The notes under the pieces were generated by a model. The model did not search any database, was not told the DNA's origin, and saw only the letters and a list, made by a program, of their open reading frames with translations. The position numbers were made by a program, and so were the translations under genes. Shown in pieces: positions 26,042 through 35,047 of a stretch of 64,000 nucleotides of DNA. Every line of letters starts with the position of its first letter. Position 1 is the first letter of the stretch. This DNA comes from Chloroflexota bacterium (GTDB lineage: Bacteria > Chloroflexota > Anaerolineae > Anaerolineales > Villigracilaceae), in NCBI GenBank assembly GCA_016234555.1, contig JACRBJ010000025.1, positions 1 through 64,000 of the forward strand, written 5' to 3'.

Positions 26042-27091
26042 ATGTCCCTGCCCCTTATCGACGAAACTTATTTCATCAACTTCCTCGTTGACCTGCTCAA
26101 CATCCCCTCGCCCACTGGTTTTGCGGAGCCAGCCATTGCTTTCGTGGAAAAGGAATTTTCCAAATACAAACAGTTGCAACTTTCGCGCACACGCAAGGGG
26201 GCGCTGATTGCAAAATGGTCGGTTGAATCGAACCTGCTACCCGTCGCGCTGACCGCCCACGTGGATACGCTTGGCGCGGTGGTCAAGGAGATCAAATTCA
26301 ACGGGCGGTTGAAACTGAGCCGTGTTGGCGGAATCCAATGGAATACTGTCGAGACCGAAGGCGTGTGGGTCGTCACATTGAAGGGCGAAAAGATTCGCGG
26401 CTCGGTGCTGATCGACACGGCATCGGGTCACGTTTACGGCACGAAGGGGGAGGAAACTCCTCGCAACGATGACCACATGGAAGTTCGGCTCGATGTGCGT
26501 ACCACCTCGGAAAGGGAAACCCGCGCTCTGGGAATCAGCGTTGGCGATTGCGTGGCATTCGATCCCCGCGTCGAAGTGACGGACGGCTTCATCCGCTCGC
26601 GCTTCCTCGACGACAAGGCTTGCGTGGCAAATCTCGTCGCGGCGATCAAGTCGCTGGCGGATGCAGGCCAAAGCCCAAAGCGGACAACCTACTTCCATAT
26701 CTCGAACTACGAGGAGGTTGGCCACGGCGCGGCGGCGGGAATCCCAGCCGAGGTTGTGGAACTGGTCTCGGTCGACATGGCAGTCGTCGGCGAGGGGCAG
26801 GAGTCGGATGAATTCCATGCGACGTTGTGCGTCAAAGACAGCGGCGGTCCGTATCACGAAGGGCTGAACAAAAAATTACGCGCGATTGCCGAGCAGCACA
26901 ACATTCCCTACAAAACGGACGTGTACCCGTTCTACGGCTCGGACGGCGAATCCTTCTGGCGTGCTGGCGGCGACGTGGCGCTCTCGCTCATTGGCCCCGG
27001 CATCGATGCCTCGCATAATTACGAGCGCGCCCACATGGATGGATTGAACGCAACAACTCATTGGGTTATGGCGTATTTGTTGAGCGAGTAG
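26042..27091 (+). CDS. M42 family metallopeptidase
   Basis: This 349-residue protein follows the M42 aminopeptidase pattern. It has ALTAHVDTLGAVV (His-Val-Asp metal ligand), RFLDDKACV (bridging Asp), YEEVGHGA (catalytic Glu-Glu) and a C-terminal GPGIDASHNYERAHMDG with the last His ligand. M42 enzymes are dinuclear, often tetrahedral cytosolic aminopeptidases; some act on glutaminyl dipeptides. The start has a GGAG site nine bases before the ATG. It is followed after 18 bp by the LLM oxidoreductase. Confidence 0.92.
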   Translation: MSLPLIDETYFINFLVDLLNIPSPTGFAEPAIAFVEKEFSKYKQLQLSRTRKGALIAKWSVESNLLPVALTAHVDTLGAVVKEIKFNGRLKLSRVGGIQWNTVETEGVWVVTLKGEKIRGSVLIDTASGHVYGTKGEETPRNDDHMEVRLDVRTTSERETRALGISVGDCVAFDPRVEVTDGFIRSRFLDDKACVANLVAAIKSLADAGQSPKRTTYFHISNYEEVGHGAAAGIPAEVVELVSVDMAVVGEGQESDEFHATLCVKDSGGPYHEGLNKKLRAIAEQHNIPYKTDVYPFYGSDGESFWRAGGDVALSLIGPGIDASHNYERAHMDGLNATTHWVMAYLLSE

Positions 27092-27109
27092 ATAACTGGA
27101 GACTGATTT

Positions 27110-28144
27110 ATGAAACTTGATGCCGCACTTCCCCCCGTTCAACTGAAAGATGTCCCCGCGATTGCGGAAGCCGCGCAGGAAATCGGATTCGACGCCTTGT
27201 GGACTCAGGAAACCCAGCACGACCCCTTCCTGCCCTGTGCGCTGATTGCTGAACATTCGGCGACGCTCAACTTCGGGACAGCCATCGCGGTTTCGTTTGC
27301 GCGTTCACCCGCCAACCTTGCCTACACCGCATGGGACCTGGCTGCGCAGTCCGGGGGGAGATTCATCCTTGGGCTTGGCACCCAGGTCAAGGCGCACATC
27401 GAACGCCGCTTCGGCATGACCTGGCCCGAGTCGGTGACGGGTCAACTCCGCGAGCAGATTCAGGTCATCCGCGCGTTTTGGGATTGCTGGCAAAACGGCA
27501 CAAAGTTGAACTTCCGTGGCGAGTATTACAAAGCCACGTTGATGTCACCTTTTTTTCAACCCCCTCCCTTACCCTCCGCCATTTTCGAGGAAAATGGCGG
27601 AGGGCAGGGTGGGGGTATTCCGATCTACATCGCCGGCGTCAACACGGGACTCGCAAAGCTGGCAGGCGAACTGTGCGAAGGATTCCATGCGCACCCGTTC
27701 AACAGTCCACACTACATGAATGAGGTAATTATGCCCGCCATCGAAGATGGTCTGCAAAAGAGCGGACGAACCCGCAAGGACATCACCGTCTCGATGACGC
27801 CGTTCGTGGCGACCTCTCCCGAAGAGGAATCCTTCGCGCGGATGCAGATCGCGTTCTACGCATCCACGCCGTCCTACCACGCGGTGATGGACTTGCACGG
27901 CTGGAGCCAGACCGCCCAGCAGTTATCGGGCTACGCCGCCAAAGGTGAATGGGCTGAAATGCCCATGCTCATCACTGACGAGATGCTGCACACGTTCTGC
28001 CTTGTCACGATGCAGGAAAACCTCGCGGACGATTTGAAGAAGCGCTACAAAGGCATCGCGGATCGAATCACGCTCTACACGCCCTTTGTCCCGAAGGAAA
28101 AGGATGATTGGTGGAGAGAGTTGGCAAAGGCGTTTAATTCGTAA
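27110..28144 (+). CDS. F420-type LLM class oxidoreductase (TIGR03617-like)
   Basis: This 344-residue TIM-barrel protein resembles luciferase-like flavin or F420 oxidoreductases. Family features are GFDALWTQETQHDPFLP near the N-terminus, FGTAIAVSFARSPANLA, GRFILGLGTQVKAHIERRF and IPIYIAGVNTGLAKLAGE. The substrate is unknown. Between MSPFF and IPIYIAG it carries an insertion PPPLPSAIFEENGGGQGGG, encoded by a long perfect DNA hairpin that keeps the frame. It lies close behind the M42 peptidase gene. Confidence 0.88.
   Translation: MKLDAALPPVQLKDVPAIAEAAQEIGFDALWTQETQHDPFLPCALIAEHSATLNFGTAIAVSFARSPANLAYTAWDLAAQSGGRFILGLGTQVKAHIERRFGMTWPESVTGQLREQIQVIRAFWDCWQNGTKLNFRGEYYKATLMSPFFQPPPLPSAIFEENGGGQGGGIPIYIAGVNTGLAKLAGELCEGFHAHPFNSPHYMNEVIMPAIEDGLQKSGRTRKDITVSMTPFVATSPEEESFARMQIAFYASTPSYHAVMDLHGWSQTAQQLSGYAAKGEWAEMPMLITDEMLHTFCLVTMQENLADDLKKRYKGIADRITLYTPFVPKEKDDWWRELAKAFNS
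27560..27615. repeat. 56-base hairpin element inserted in frame
   Basis: The 15-base arms 27572-27586 and 27590-27604 are perfect reverse complements around GAG. Outer C-rich and G-rich blocks (CCCCCTCCC and AGGGTGGGGG) extend the stem. The element encodes a Pro-rich arm and a Gly-rich arm inside the LLM oxidoreductase. Confidence 0.85.
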
Positions 28145-28173
28145 TATTCACTTAGGCATCTATTCAGAACAAC

Positions 28174-28539
28174 ATGCCAAAATTATTTGAGAAAGACATT
28201 CTGGTTCATTATGCTCAAGTTGCCCTAACTAACAAAGCAACTGCTGATTATCCCCAATGGGAAACTGGCGAAGAAAAGTTTGTTTCCAATGATATGGGCA
28301 TTGCTGTCGCTACAGAGACTGACAGGGAAGTTCATGTTGTCGTTTCAACTGAATCGCCCCTAAACATGCAATTTCTAGGTGCCGCTAACATCAACATTGG
28401 AGTAGATGGTTTGCTTGTAGGAAACGAATTAACAGGGGACATACACCAAATTCAATGGCGACCAGGGAAAACAAAAATCTCAATCTTTGTTGATGAAATA
28501 GATAATCGTCCAAAAGTCGTTGAATTCGTTCTGGATTAA
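28174..28539 (+). CDS. small hypothetical protein, AT-rich gene
   Basis: This 121-residue protein has no signal peptide and no membrane segment. It is predicted to be mostly beta strand (VVVSTESPLNMQFLG, KTKISIFVDEID). I recognise no family. Its codon use is markedly more AT-rich than the genes on either side, which suggests a separate origin. No strong ribosome binding site is visible. It lies between the LLM oxidoreductase and the GNAT gene on the same strand. Confidence 0.6.
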   Translation: MPKLFEKDILVHYAQVALTNKATADYPQWETGEEKFVSNDMGIAVATETDREVHVVVSTESPLNMQFLGAANINIGVDGLLVGNELTGDIHQIQWRPGKTKISIFVDEIDNRPKVVEFVLD

Positions 28540-28571
28540 TTTAACACATCAGAAAACATTGGAGTTCAATC

Positions 28572-29471
28572 ATGACTATCTCCAGCCGCCTTTACGAAGG
28601 CGAAAAAGATTTTCAAACCATGCTCGACCTGATGGCAAGGGTGCGTCCCTCTGCCCACGCCAGGGACTACCCCTCCAAAGTGGACATCGAGGAAAACCTG
28701 GCAGTTGAAGAAATCCGCGCCAGCACAAAGTTGTGGTTCGACGATGGTCATCCCATTGGCTGGGCATACGTGGATGATGGCAACAACCTGCGCTGGGAAT
28801 TAGAAAAGTCCTACACCGACACCGTCGGCGCGGAGATGGTCGCCTGGGGCGAGGACTGCATCCAAAAGACTCTCGCGGCGGGAGAAAGTTCCACGCTGGA
28901 TGCCAGTTGTCGGGAGGACTACAAAGAGCGATTGGACTTTTTGAGCAAGCACGGTTTTCGTCAAACGGAAAACTTTTCGGTCCAAATGAAGCGGGATTTG
29001 TGCGACGCGAAGCCCATCCTTGAGCCTGAACTACCGCAGGGATACGTCATCCGCCCCGTGAAAGGAATCGAGGAAGCCGAAGCCATTGCCACAACCCATC
29101 GCGCCGCCTTTGGGACGGATTACATGACAACAGAAAACCGCCTGATCATCATGAACTCCAGCGAATACGACCCGACGCTCGACCTGCTCGTCATCGCGCC
29201 CGATGGGATGATTGCGGGCTACTGCACCTGCTCCACCGACCCAGACGGAGGCGGCTACACCGACCCCGTCGCCGTACATCCCAGCCATCAGCGCAAGGGA
29301 TTGTCAAAGGCATTGCTACTCAAAGGGTTGGGACTCCTCAAGGAGCGCGGCATGAAGTCCGCCCAATTCACCACCAGCGGAGACAACATCTCCATGCAAA
29401 AGGCAGGCGAGTCTGCGGGCTTCCATTTGGAAAACAGGAACCTGTGGTTCGAGAAGCAAGTGAAAAATTAG
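28572..29471 (+). CDS. GNAT N-acetyltransferase (tandem GNAT domains)
   Basis: This 299-residue protein has a degenerate N-terminal GNAT domain (about 1-140). A complete C-terminal domain (about 155-295) carries the acetyl-CoA motif A VAVHPSHQRKGLSKALLLKG and then GMKSAQFTTSGDN. The pattern resembles aminoglycoside- or mycothiol-type double GNATs, but the substrate cannot be inferred. It follows the AT-rich gene by 32 bp and ends before a hairpin terminator. Confidence 0.87.
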   Translation: MTISSRLYEGEKDFQTMLDLMARVRPSAHARDYPSKVDIEENLAVEEIRASTKLWFDDGHPIGWAYVDDGNNLRWELEKSYTDTVGAEMVAWGEDCIQKTLAAGESSTLDASCREDYKERLDFLSKHGFRQTENFSVQMKRDLCDAKPILEPELPQGYVIRPVKGIEEAEAIATTHRAAFGTDYMTTENRLIIMNSSEYDPTLDLLVIAPDGMIAGYCTCSTDPDGGGYTDPVAVHPSHQRKGLSKALLLKGLGLLKERGMKSAQFTTSGDNISMQKAGESAGFHLENRNLWFEKQVKN

Positions 29472-29495
29472 AAACGAAATTTTCATCTTTACATG

Positions 29496-29532
29496 ACTCA
29501 CCCCGAAATTAAGGTTTCTCGGGTGAGTTTGT
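29496..29532 (+). terminator. intrinsic terminator
   Basis: ACTCACCCCGAAA (29496-29508) pairs with TTTCTCGGGTGAGT (29515-29528), with one bulge, followed by TTGTTT. Confidence 0.75.
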
Positions 29533-29545
29533 TTAAAGGCATTTG

Positions 29546-29645
29546 GGACGCTGATTCACGCTGAAAACGCGGATTTTTCTTCCCGATCAGCGAAAACACT
29601 TGCACCTGGCGCAAGTACAGGTGTCAGCGTTCATCTGCGTCCAGA
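29546..29645. repeat. composite intergenic repeat with interleaved arms
   Basis: Repeated ACGCTGA and ACGCGGA units are followed by ACTTGC (29598-29603) and CACCTG (29603-29608), each with its complement GCAAGT (29611-29616) and CAGGTG (29618-29623) in interleaved order. No gene is present. It resembles an intergenic repeat rather than a promoter. Confidence 0.5.
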
Positions 29646-29727
29646 TTAAATTCGGGGGTAATCATGTTTGTTTTTCCAAAAGTAATGTACAATCCATACA
29701 CAAACTATCCGAATAAAGGAACCTTTC

Positions 29728-30057
29728 ATGGACTTCAACGACTACCAGACCAAATCCCGCGTCACCGCAAAATACCCCGCCATCGGACATGGCGTCGTCT
29801 ATCCCACGTTGGGACTCGTCAACGAGGCGGGCGAAGTGGCAGGCAAAATCAAAAAGGTCTTTCGCGACAAGGGCGGCGAGATCAGCCCCGAGACCCGCGA
29901 AGCGCTTAAAGCCGAATTGGGTGACGTGCTCTGGTATCTGGCTCAAACCTGTACCGAATTGGGCGTCTCCCTCGACGAGGTGGCGGAATCCAACTTAACT
30001 AAACTTTTGGATAGGCAGGCGCGCGGTAAGATTCAAGGGGATGGAGACAACAGGTAG
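29728..30057 (+). CDS. MazG-like nucleotide pyrophosphohydrolase
   Basis: This 109-residue all-alpha protein has the MazG signature GLVNEAGEVAGKIKK followed by ELGDVLWYLAQTCTELG, giving the EExxE and ExxD metal ligands. Such enzymes hydrolyse NTPs or dNTPs to monophosphates. There is one domain only, as in the short MazG-like group. It is transcribed alone toward clpC, with a heptad repeat in between. Confidence 0.9.
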   Translation: MDFNDYQTKSRVTAKYPAIGHGVVYPTLGLVNEAGEVAGKIKKVFRDKGGEISPETREALKAELGDVLWYLAQTCTELGVSLDEVAESNLTKLLDRQARGKIQGDGDNR

Positions 30058-30064
30058 TCAGTTC

Positions 30065-30099
30065 AAGGTTCAAAATTGCAGGTTTAAAGGCTGAAAACC
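30065..30099. repeat. intergenic heptanucleotide repeat (AAGGTTC family)
   Basis: Five consecutive heptads begin at 30065: AAGGTTC, AAAATTG, CAGGTTT, AAAGGCT and GAAAACC. They belong to the same family as the elements at 25961, 34951 and 46851. Confidence 0.65.
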
Positions 30100-30194
30100 G
30101 AGGTTTATTGTCTAAACAAGAAATTCTAACCTTTTTCCAACGTGGACAGACCCGCCTTTTTGGTACAATGCCTTGATTATAGGAGACTAAAACT

Positions 30195-32684
30195 ATGGCT
30201 GGTATGGAAAGATTTACACAGCGAGCAAGGCGTGTTCTCAGTCTCGCCCATCAAGAGGCAGAACGCGCTCGCCAGAGCAGCATTGGAACCGAACATCTTA
30301 TTCTAGGATTAATGGATGAAGAAGGCGGCGTGGCAGGACGTGTCCTGCGCGACCTCGGCATGACCCCTGACCGCGTGCGAGAGATGGTTCAACGCGTTTC
30401 AGGCACATCAGGAATTTTCGACCCCAACCGAATCGAACTTGCCCCCGAAACCCAGCAAGTGCTTGAATATGCCATCGAAGAAGCCCGCAGGCTTGGACAT
30501 CACTACATCGGCACCGAGCATATTTTGCTGGGATTAGTCCGCATCGAATCGACAGGGATGGAAGTTTTGCGCCGGCTGGGAATCACGGGCGATCAGGTTC
30601 GCCGTCAGACGCGGCGTGTATTGAACGAATCCGCGCCCTCCTCGCCGACGCCTGCCGGCGCTCCCCAACCTGGCAAAAGCGCCGCCCAGGGCGCCAACAA
30701 CCCCAAGACTCCCCTCGTTGACCAACTCGCCTCGGATTTGACCTCGAAGGCCGAAGATAAAAAACTCGACCCTGTGATCGGTCGTCAAAAGGAAATCGAG
30801 CGCGTCATTCAAATTTTGGCGCGACGCACGAAGAACAACCCCGCCCTCATCGGCGAGCCTGGCGTCGGCAAGACCGCCATCGTCGAAGGACTGGCACAGC
30901 GCATCATTGACGGCGATGTCCCCGCCCCGCTGATGAACAAGCGCGTCCTTCAATTGGATGTGGGTTCGCTCGTTGCAGGGACCATGTATCGCGGTCAGTT
31001 CGAAGAAAGACTCAAGCGCATCATCGATGAGTTAAAGGCGTCAGGCTCGATCCTGTTCATCGACGAAGTCCACATGCTGGTCGGTGCGGGAGCGGCTGGA
31101 TCATCTGTCGATGCGGCGAACATCCTCAAGCCAGCGCTGTCCCGCGGCGAGTTGCAAGTCATCGGCGCGACCACGCTGGATGAATACCGCAAACACATCG
31201 AATCGGACGCCGCGCTCGAACGCCGCTTCCAACCCGTTCAGGTGGATGAACCCTCGGAAGAGGAAACCATCGCCATCCTGAAAGGAATCCGCAGCGCGTA
31301 CGAAGACCATCATCATCTCGTGATTTCAGATGAAGCCCTCGAAGCGGCAACCCACCTCTCGTCACGCTACGTCACTGAAAGATTTTTGCCCGATAAGGCA
31401 ATCGACCTGATTGACGAATCCTCCTCGCGCGTGCGCATGTACAAGAGCCCCGCCGCGAAACACGCCAAAGACCTGTTCGGTCAATTGCGCGCTGCGCGCC
31501 AAAATCGCACCCTCGCACAAGAGGAAGGCAACTCCGAAGACATCAAGGAATGGGAAGAGCGCGAGATCGATCTCAACCAGCAGATTGAACGTCTGCGAAC
31601 TGGTTGGGACCGAGCCAGCAGTCCCGTCGTTTCGGCGGAAGACATCGCCGAAGTCGTCTCGATGTGGACGGGTGTCCCGCTGATGCAGCTAGCAGAAGCG
31701 GAATCGCAGCGTCTGCTCAAGATGGAAGATGAATTACGCAAGGACATCATTGGTCAGGAAGATGCCATCGTTGCCATCTCACGTGCCGTGCGCCGCGCCC
31801 GCGCTGGATTGAAAGACCCGAAGCGCCCCATCGGTTCGTTCATGTTCCTCGGACCGACAGGCGTCGGCAAGACCCAGTTGACCAAGGCGCTCGCCAAGTT
31901 CATGTTCGGCAGCGAGGAAGCCGCCATTCAATTGGATATGTCCGAATTCATGGAACGTCACACCGCCGCCCGTCTGGTGGGCGCTCCTCCTGGATACGTC
32001 GGCTACGAGGATGCGGGTCAACTGACCGAAGCCCTGCGCCGCCGTCCGTACTCGATTGTGGTCTTCGACGAGATCGAAAAGGCTCACCCCGAAGTCCACA
32101 ACATGCTCTTGCAGATCATGGAAGAAGGTCACCTGAGCGATGCGAAGGGACGCAAGGTGGACTTCCGCAACGCCATCATCGTCATGACCTCCAACATCGG
32201 CGCGGACATGATCAAGAACCAGACCTCACTCGGCTTTGCACTCAAACGCGACGAAGCCACCGAGGAACGCCTGTCCTACGAAGACATGCGCAAGAAGTTG
32301 AACGAATCGCTCAAGCGCGCGTTCCGCCCCGAGTTCATCAACCGTATGGATTCAGTGGTCATCTTCCGCTCGCTCAACAAGGAAGACATCCAGAACATCG
32401 TCTCGCTCGAACTGGACAAGGTGGCGGAACGCTTGAAGGATCACGAGTTGACCCTGACCGCGTCCGAAGAAGCCCTGTCCCTGCTGGCAGCGCAAGGCTA
32501 CGACGCCGAATTTGGAGCGCGCCCCCTGCGCCGTGTCATCCAGCAAAAGGTGGAAGACCCGCTTTCCGATAGGCTGCTAGCTGGCGAATTCGTCAACGGC
32601 GACTCAGTGAAGGTGGATGTCAACGAAGACGGTGAGCTGGTTCTCAAGAAGTTCGAAGAACCGCTTCCCGAGCCAAGTTTATAA
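30195..32684 (+). CDS. clpC: Clp protease ATP-binding subunit ClpC
   Basis: This 829-residue Hsp100 unfoldase has an N-terminal Clp_N double repeat ([20 protein letters not shown] and a second copy near 85-150). AAA+ module 1 has Walker A GEPGVGKT, a middle domain sits near 425-480, and AAA+ module 2 has Walker A GPTGVGKT. The ClpB-type D2 small domain ends in [20 protein letters not shown]. The short middle domain supports ClpC rather than ClpB. It feeds substrates to ClpP, not present here. An upstream TACAAT (30164) and an AGGAGA site fit a normal leadered promoter. The start could be ATG 30195 or 30204. Confidence 0.95.
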   Translation: MAGMERFTQRARRVLSLAHQEAERARQSSIGTEHLILGLMDEEGGVAGRVLRDLGMTPDRVREMVQRVSGTSGIFDPNRIELAPETQQVLEYAIEEARRLGHHYIGTEHILLGLVRIESTGMEVLRRLGITGDQVRRQTRRVLNESAPSSPTPAGAPQPGKSAAQGANNPKTPLVDQLASDLTSKAEDKKLDPVIGRQKEIERVIQILARRTKNNPALIGEPGVGKTAIVEGLAQRIIDGDVPAPLMNKRVLQLDVGSLVAGTMYRGQFEERLKRIIDELKASGSILFIDEVHMLVGAGAAGSSVDAANILKPALSRGELQVIGATTLDEYRKHIESDAALERRFQPVQVDEPSEEETIAILKGIRSAYEDHHHLVISDEALEAATHLSSRYVTERFLPDKAIDLIDESSSRVRMYKSPAAKHAKDLFGQLRAARQNRTLAQEEGNSEDIKEWEEREIDLNQQIERLRTGWDRASSPVVSAEDIAEVVSMWTGVPLMQLAEAESQRLLKMEDELRKDIIGQEDAIVAISRAVRRARAGLKDPKRPIGSFMFLGPTGVGKTQLTKALAKFMFGSEEAAIQLDMSEFMERHTAARLVGAPPGYVGYEDAGQLTEALRRRPYSIVVFDEIEKAHPEVHNMLLQIMEEGHLSDAKGRKVDFRNAIIVMTSNIGADMIKNQTSLGFALKRDEATEERLSYEDMRKKLNESLKRAFRPEFINRMDSVVIFRSLNKEDIQNIVSLELDKVAERLKDHELTLTASEEALSLLAAQGYDAEFGARPLRRVIQQKVEDPLSDRLLAGEFVNGDSVKVDVNEDGELVLKKFEEPLPEPSL

Positions 32685-32694
32685 AATCAACCAT

Positions 32695-32721
32695 GTAGGG
32701 GCGGGGTCATCCCGCCCCTAC
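32695..32721. repeat. GTAGGGGCGGG hairpin
   Basis: The arms GTAGGGGCGGG (32695-32705) and CCCGCCCCTAC (32711-32721) are perfect reverse complements. A related copy is at 50450-50477. It lies just after clpC and may weaken read-through, but there is no T-run. Confidence 0.75.
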
Positions 32722-32728
32722 GAGCAAT

Positions 32729-33775
32729 ATGACAAAGCAAGAACTTCTCAAACAAGCCGATTACACCTTCCAACGCGGAAACCGCGATCTGGCGAAGAAA
32801 TATCTCCAGGATTTCCTCGTCAAATATCCGCAGGAGGAATCCGCCTGGATGCTGATGGCGAAGATGGTGGACGAGCCGGGGCAAAAGATCGAATGCTTTC
32901 AACGGGTACTCAAGATCAATCCCAACAACACCGAAGCCAAAATCTGGATCGCCCGCATCGAGTCCCCCACCAAACCACTGCCCAGAAACAATCCCCCAAG
33001 CCAGTTCCAGACTCCGCATCCGTACAAAAAGGCGTTACGTTGGGGTGGTGTTTTTGCGGCACTGACAATTCTTTTCGCTTCAACCTCCTACGTTGTGGCA
33101 CATCGGAATCCAGAATCAGCGGTGGCAAAAATGCTCATCATCCCCACCCCGACCATGTTCACGGAAATCTCCAGCGCTGGCGATGTCGCTTCACAGACCC
33201 GAGCCGAGATGAGCGCGAAATACCCACAATACGCAGCGTTGTTGGATGCGTTGATCGGCTTTGCGGTGAACAATGCCGAGGGTGGCATGGAAGGTGCTCC
33301 TGAACGTCCTGGCGCGGAAATCATCCCGTCCGACGAAACGGCGATGGAAGTCAAACTCACGCTCGAAAATTCAATGCCTGCGCCTGGCTCGCTTTCATCC
33401 ATCTCGCTGACAGAGCGGGAACTGACCTCATGGCTGGCAATGGAAATGAAGGAAAATCCCGACCTACCGTTGAGCGATGTGCAGGTTTACATGCGGGATG
33501 GGAAAATACAAATCTGGGGCATGGTCACCGGCAGCGCGGATTCCACTTCTGCCCTGCTTGTGGGCAACCTGATGATTGGTTCAAACAAGAAGCCGAGCAT
33601 CGAGATCGAGTCCATGCAAATTGGGACACAGGTCATTCCAGGTCCCCTGGTTTCACAGATGGAATCCTGGATCAATCAGATGCTTTTGGAAAACATCGAA
33701 AACCAGGCGCCAGGGTTGGAAATCATGAACATCAACGTCAGCAGTGGGATGGTGACGGTTTCGGGGATGAGGTAG
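32729..33775 (+). CDS. TPR-like N-terminus, single TM and extracytoplasmic domain, unknown
   Basis: This 348-residue protein starts with two or three TPR-like helices (ELLKQADYTFQRGNRDLAKK). A Pro-rich stretch and one membrane helix near 105-122 follow. The C-terminal ~220 residues are soluble and contain ITLTERELTSWLAM-type text (SSISLTERELTSWL) and repeated beta strands. Similar architectures occur in Chloroflexota surface proteins; no function is known. It is 44 bp downstream of clpC across a hairpin, so co-transcription is uncertain. Confidence 0.7.
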   Translation: MTKQELLKQADYTFQRGNRDLAKKYLQDFLVKYPQEESAWMLMAKMVDEPGQKIECFQRVLKINPNNTEAKIWIARIESPTKPLPRNNPPSQFQTPHPYKKALRWGGVFAALTILFASTSYVVAHRNPESAVAKMLIIPTPTMFTEISSAGDVASQTRAEMSAKYPQYAALLDALIGFAVNNAEGGMEGAPERPGAEIIPSDETAMEVKLTLENSMPAPGSLSSISLTERELTSWLAMEMKENPDLPLSDVQVYMRDGKIQIWGMVTGSADSTSALLVGNLMIGSNKKPSIEIESMQIGTQVIPGPLVSQMESWINQMLLENIENQAPGLEIMNINVSSGMVTVSGMR

Positions 33776-33825
33776 AAAGTCAACGCGGTATAATTTCGTT
33801 ATTCCATCACAATAGGAGAAAATCA

Positions 33826-34950
33826 GTGGCTGACCCGCGTGTAACTAAATTTGCAAAGGTACTGATCGAACATTCCGCCCGCGTCGTTCCAGGCGACCGC
33901 TTCCTGCTCGAAGGTACGACCGCCGCAGAACCGTTGCTGCGTGAACTGTACATCCAAATGCTGGGGAAGGGCGCACATCCGCATCTGATGATGACCCTGC
34001 CCGGCTTGATGCCATTCAGTCAGGAGGAAATGTACCTGACCTATGCCAACGACGCCCAACTGGATTTTGTGCCGACGTTCTACAAACTGGCATACGAGCA
34101 ATTCGAGGGGCGCATTCGGGTTCATTCATCGACCAACCCGCGCGGCGCAAACAACATAAACCCCGCAAAGATACAACGTTATCACAAGGGAATCGCGACC
34201 ATAACGGAGACTCAATTCCGACGCGGCGGCGAAGGTTCGTTCAAGTGGGTCACCACCCTCTTCCCCACCGACGGTTACGCTCAGGATGCCAGCATGAGTC
34301 TCAAGGAATACGAGGATTTCGTATTTGGCGCAGTCCATGCCAACGAAGATGATCCTGTTGCGTTCTGGAAGACCGTCGAGAGCAAGCAGCAGTCCGCCAT
34401 CGATTACATGAAGGGGAAAAGCCAGGTCGTTCTGCGCGGACCCAACGTGGACTTGACCCTCTCTGTCAAGGGACGTAAATTCATGAACTCGTTTGGCACC
34501 TTCAACATGCCCGATGGCGAGATTTACACCGGTCCCGTCGAGGACTCAGCCAACGGATGGGTGAAGTTCACCTATCCCGCCAACTACAACGGGGTCAGCG
34601 TAGAAGGCGCAGAGTTGACCATCTCCAACGGGCGGGTGGTCACAGCCAAAGCGGAGAAAAACGAGGACTTCCTCGTCAAAACTTTGGATAGCGATGCAGG
34701 CTCGCGCTACGTCGGCGAATTCGCCATCGGCACCAACTTCGACATCCAGCAGTTTACGGGTAACATCCTGTTCGACGAAAAGATCGGTGGATCATTCCAC
34801 ATGGCGTTTGGAGCGGGCTACCCCGAGACTGGTTCCACGAACAAGAGCGCCATCCACTGGGACATGATCTGCGACCTGCGGACGGATTCTGAAATTTTGG
34901 TGGACGGTGAACTGTTCTACAAGAACGGACAGTTTGTGTTCGAGAAATGA
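33826..34950 (+). CDS. M29 family aminopeptidase (AmpS-like)
   Basis: This 374-residue protein is a thermophilic-type M29 metallo-aminopeptidase. Conserved segments are VPGDRFLLEGTTAAEPLLRE, a Gly-rich LSVKGRKFMNS strand region, FNMPDGEIYTGPVEDSANGW (metal-binding Glu), NFDIQQFTGN, and SAIHWDMICDLR with the C-terminal His-Asp ligands. It starts at a GTG (33826) preceded by TAGGAG; upstream in-frame sequence overlaps another gene and is not coding. A TATAAT at 33789-33794 gives a short leader. A heptad-built terminator follows. Confidence 0.9.
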   Translation: MADPRVTKFAKVLIEHSARVVPGDRFLLEGTTAAEPLLRELYIQMLGKGAHPHLMMTLPGLMPFSQEEMYLTYANDAQLDFVPTFYKLAYEQFEGRIRVHSSTNPRGANNINPAKIQRYHKGIATITETQFRRGGEGSFKWVTTLFPTDGYAQDASMSLKEYEDFVFGAVHANEDDPVAFWKTVESKQQSAIDYMKGKSQVVLRGPNVDLTLSVKGRKFMNSFGTFNMPDGEIYTGPVEDSANGWVKFTYPANYNGVSVEGAELTISNGRVVTAKAEKNEDFLVKTLDSDAGSRYVGEFAIGTNFDIQQFTGNILFDEKIGGSFHMAFGAGYPETGSTNKSAIHWDMICDLRTDSEILVDGELFYKNGQFVFEK

Positions 34951-34974
34951 GTTAAGGTTACAGGTTGAACCTTG

Positions 34975-35010
34975 AAGGTTGAGGATTGAAACCTCAACCT
35001 TTTTATTTTT
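34975..35010 (+). terminator. intrinsic terminator built from heptad repeats
   Basis: AAGGTTGAGG (34975-34984) pairs with CCTCAACCTT (34992-35001), followed by a T-rich run. Upstream heptads from 34954 (AAGGTTA, CAGGTTG, AACCTTG) show that the terminator arose within the AAGGTTG repeat family. Confidence 0.85.
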
Positions 35011-35034
35011 CTTGCAATTCACTCACCCACCCCA

Positions 35035-35040
35035 TATAAT
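35035..35040 (+). promoter_or_regulatory. -10 box for leaderless DUF2085 mRNA
   Basis: TATAAT is followed by seven bases and the ATG at 35048. The ATG formed by the last AT of the box (35039) is less likely to be the start because it would lie upstream of the transcript. Confidence 0.5.
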
Positions 35041-35047
35041 GACCCAA

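Noticed and set aside
33430-33825. N-terminal extension of the M29 aminopeptidase frame
   Set aside because: It overlaps the TPR/TM gene in another frame; the GTG at 33826 has a good ribosome binding site.
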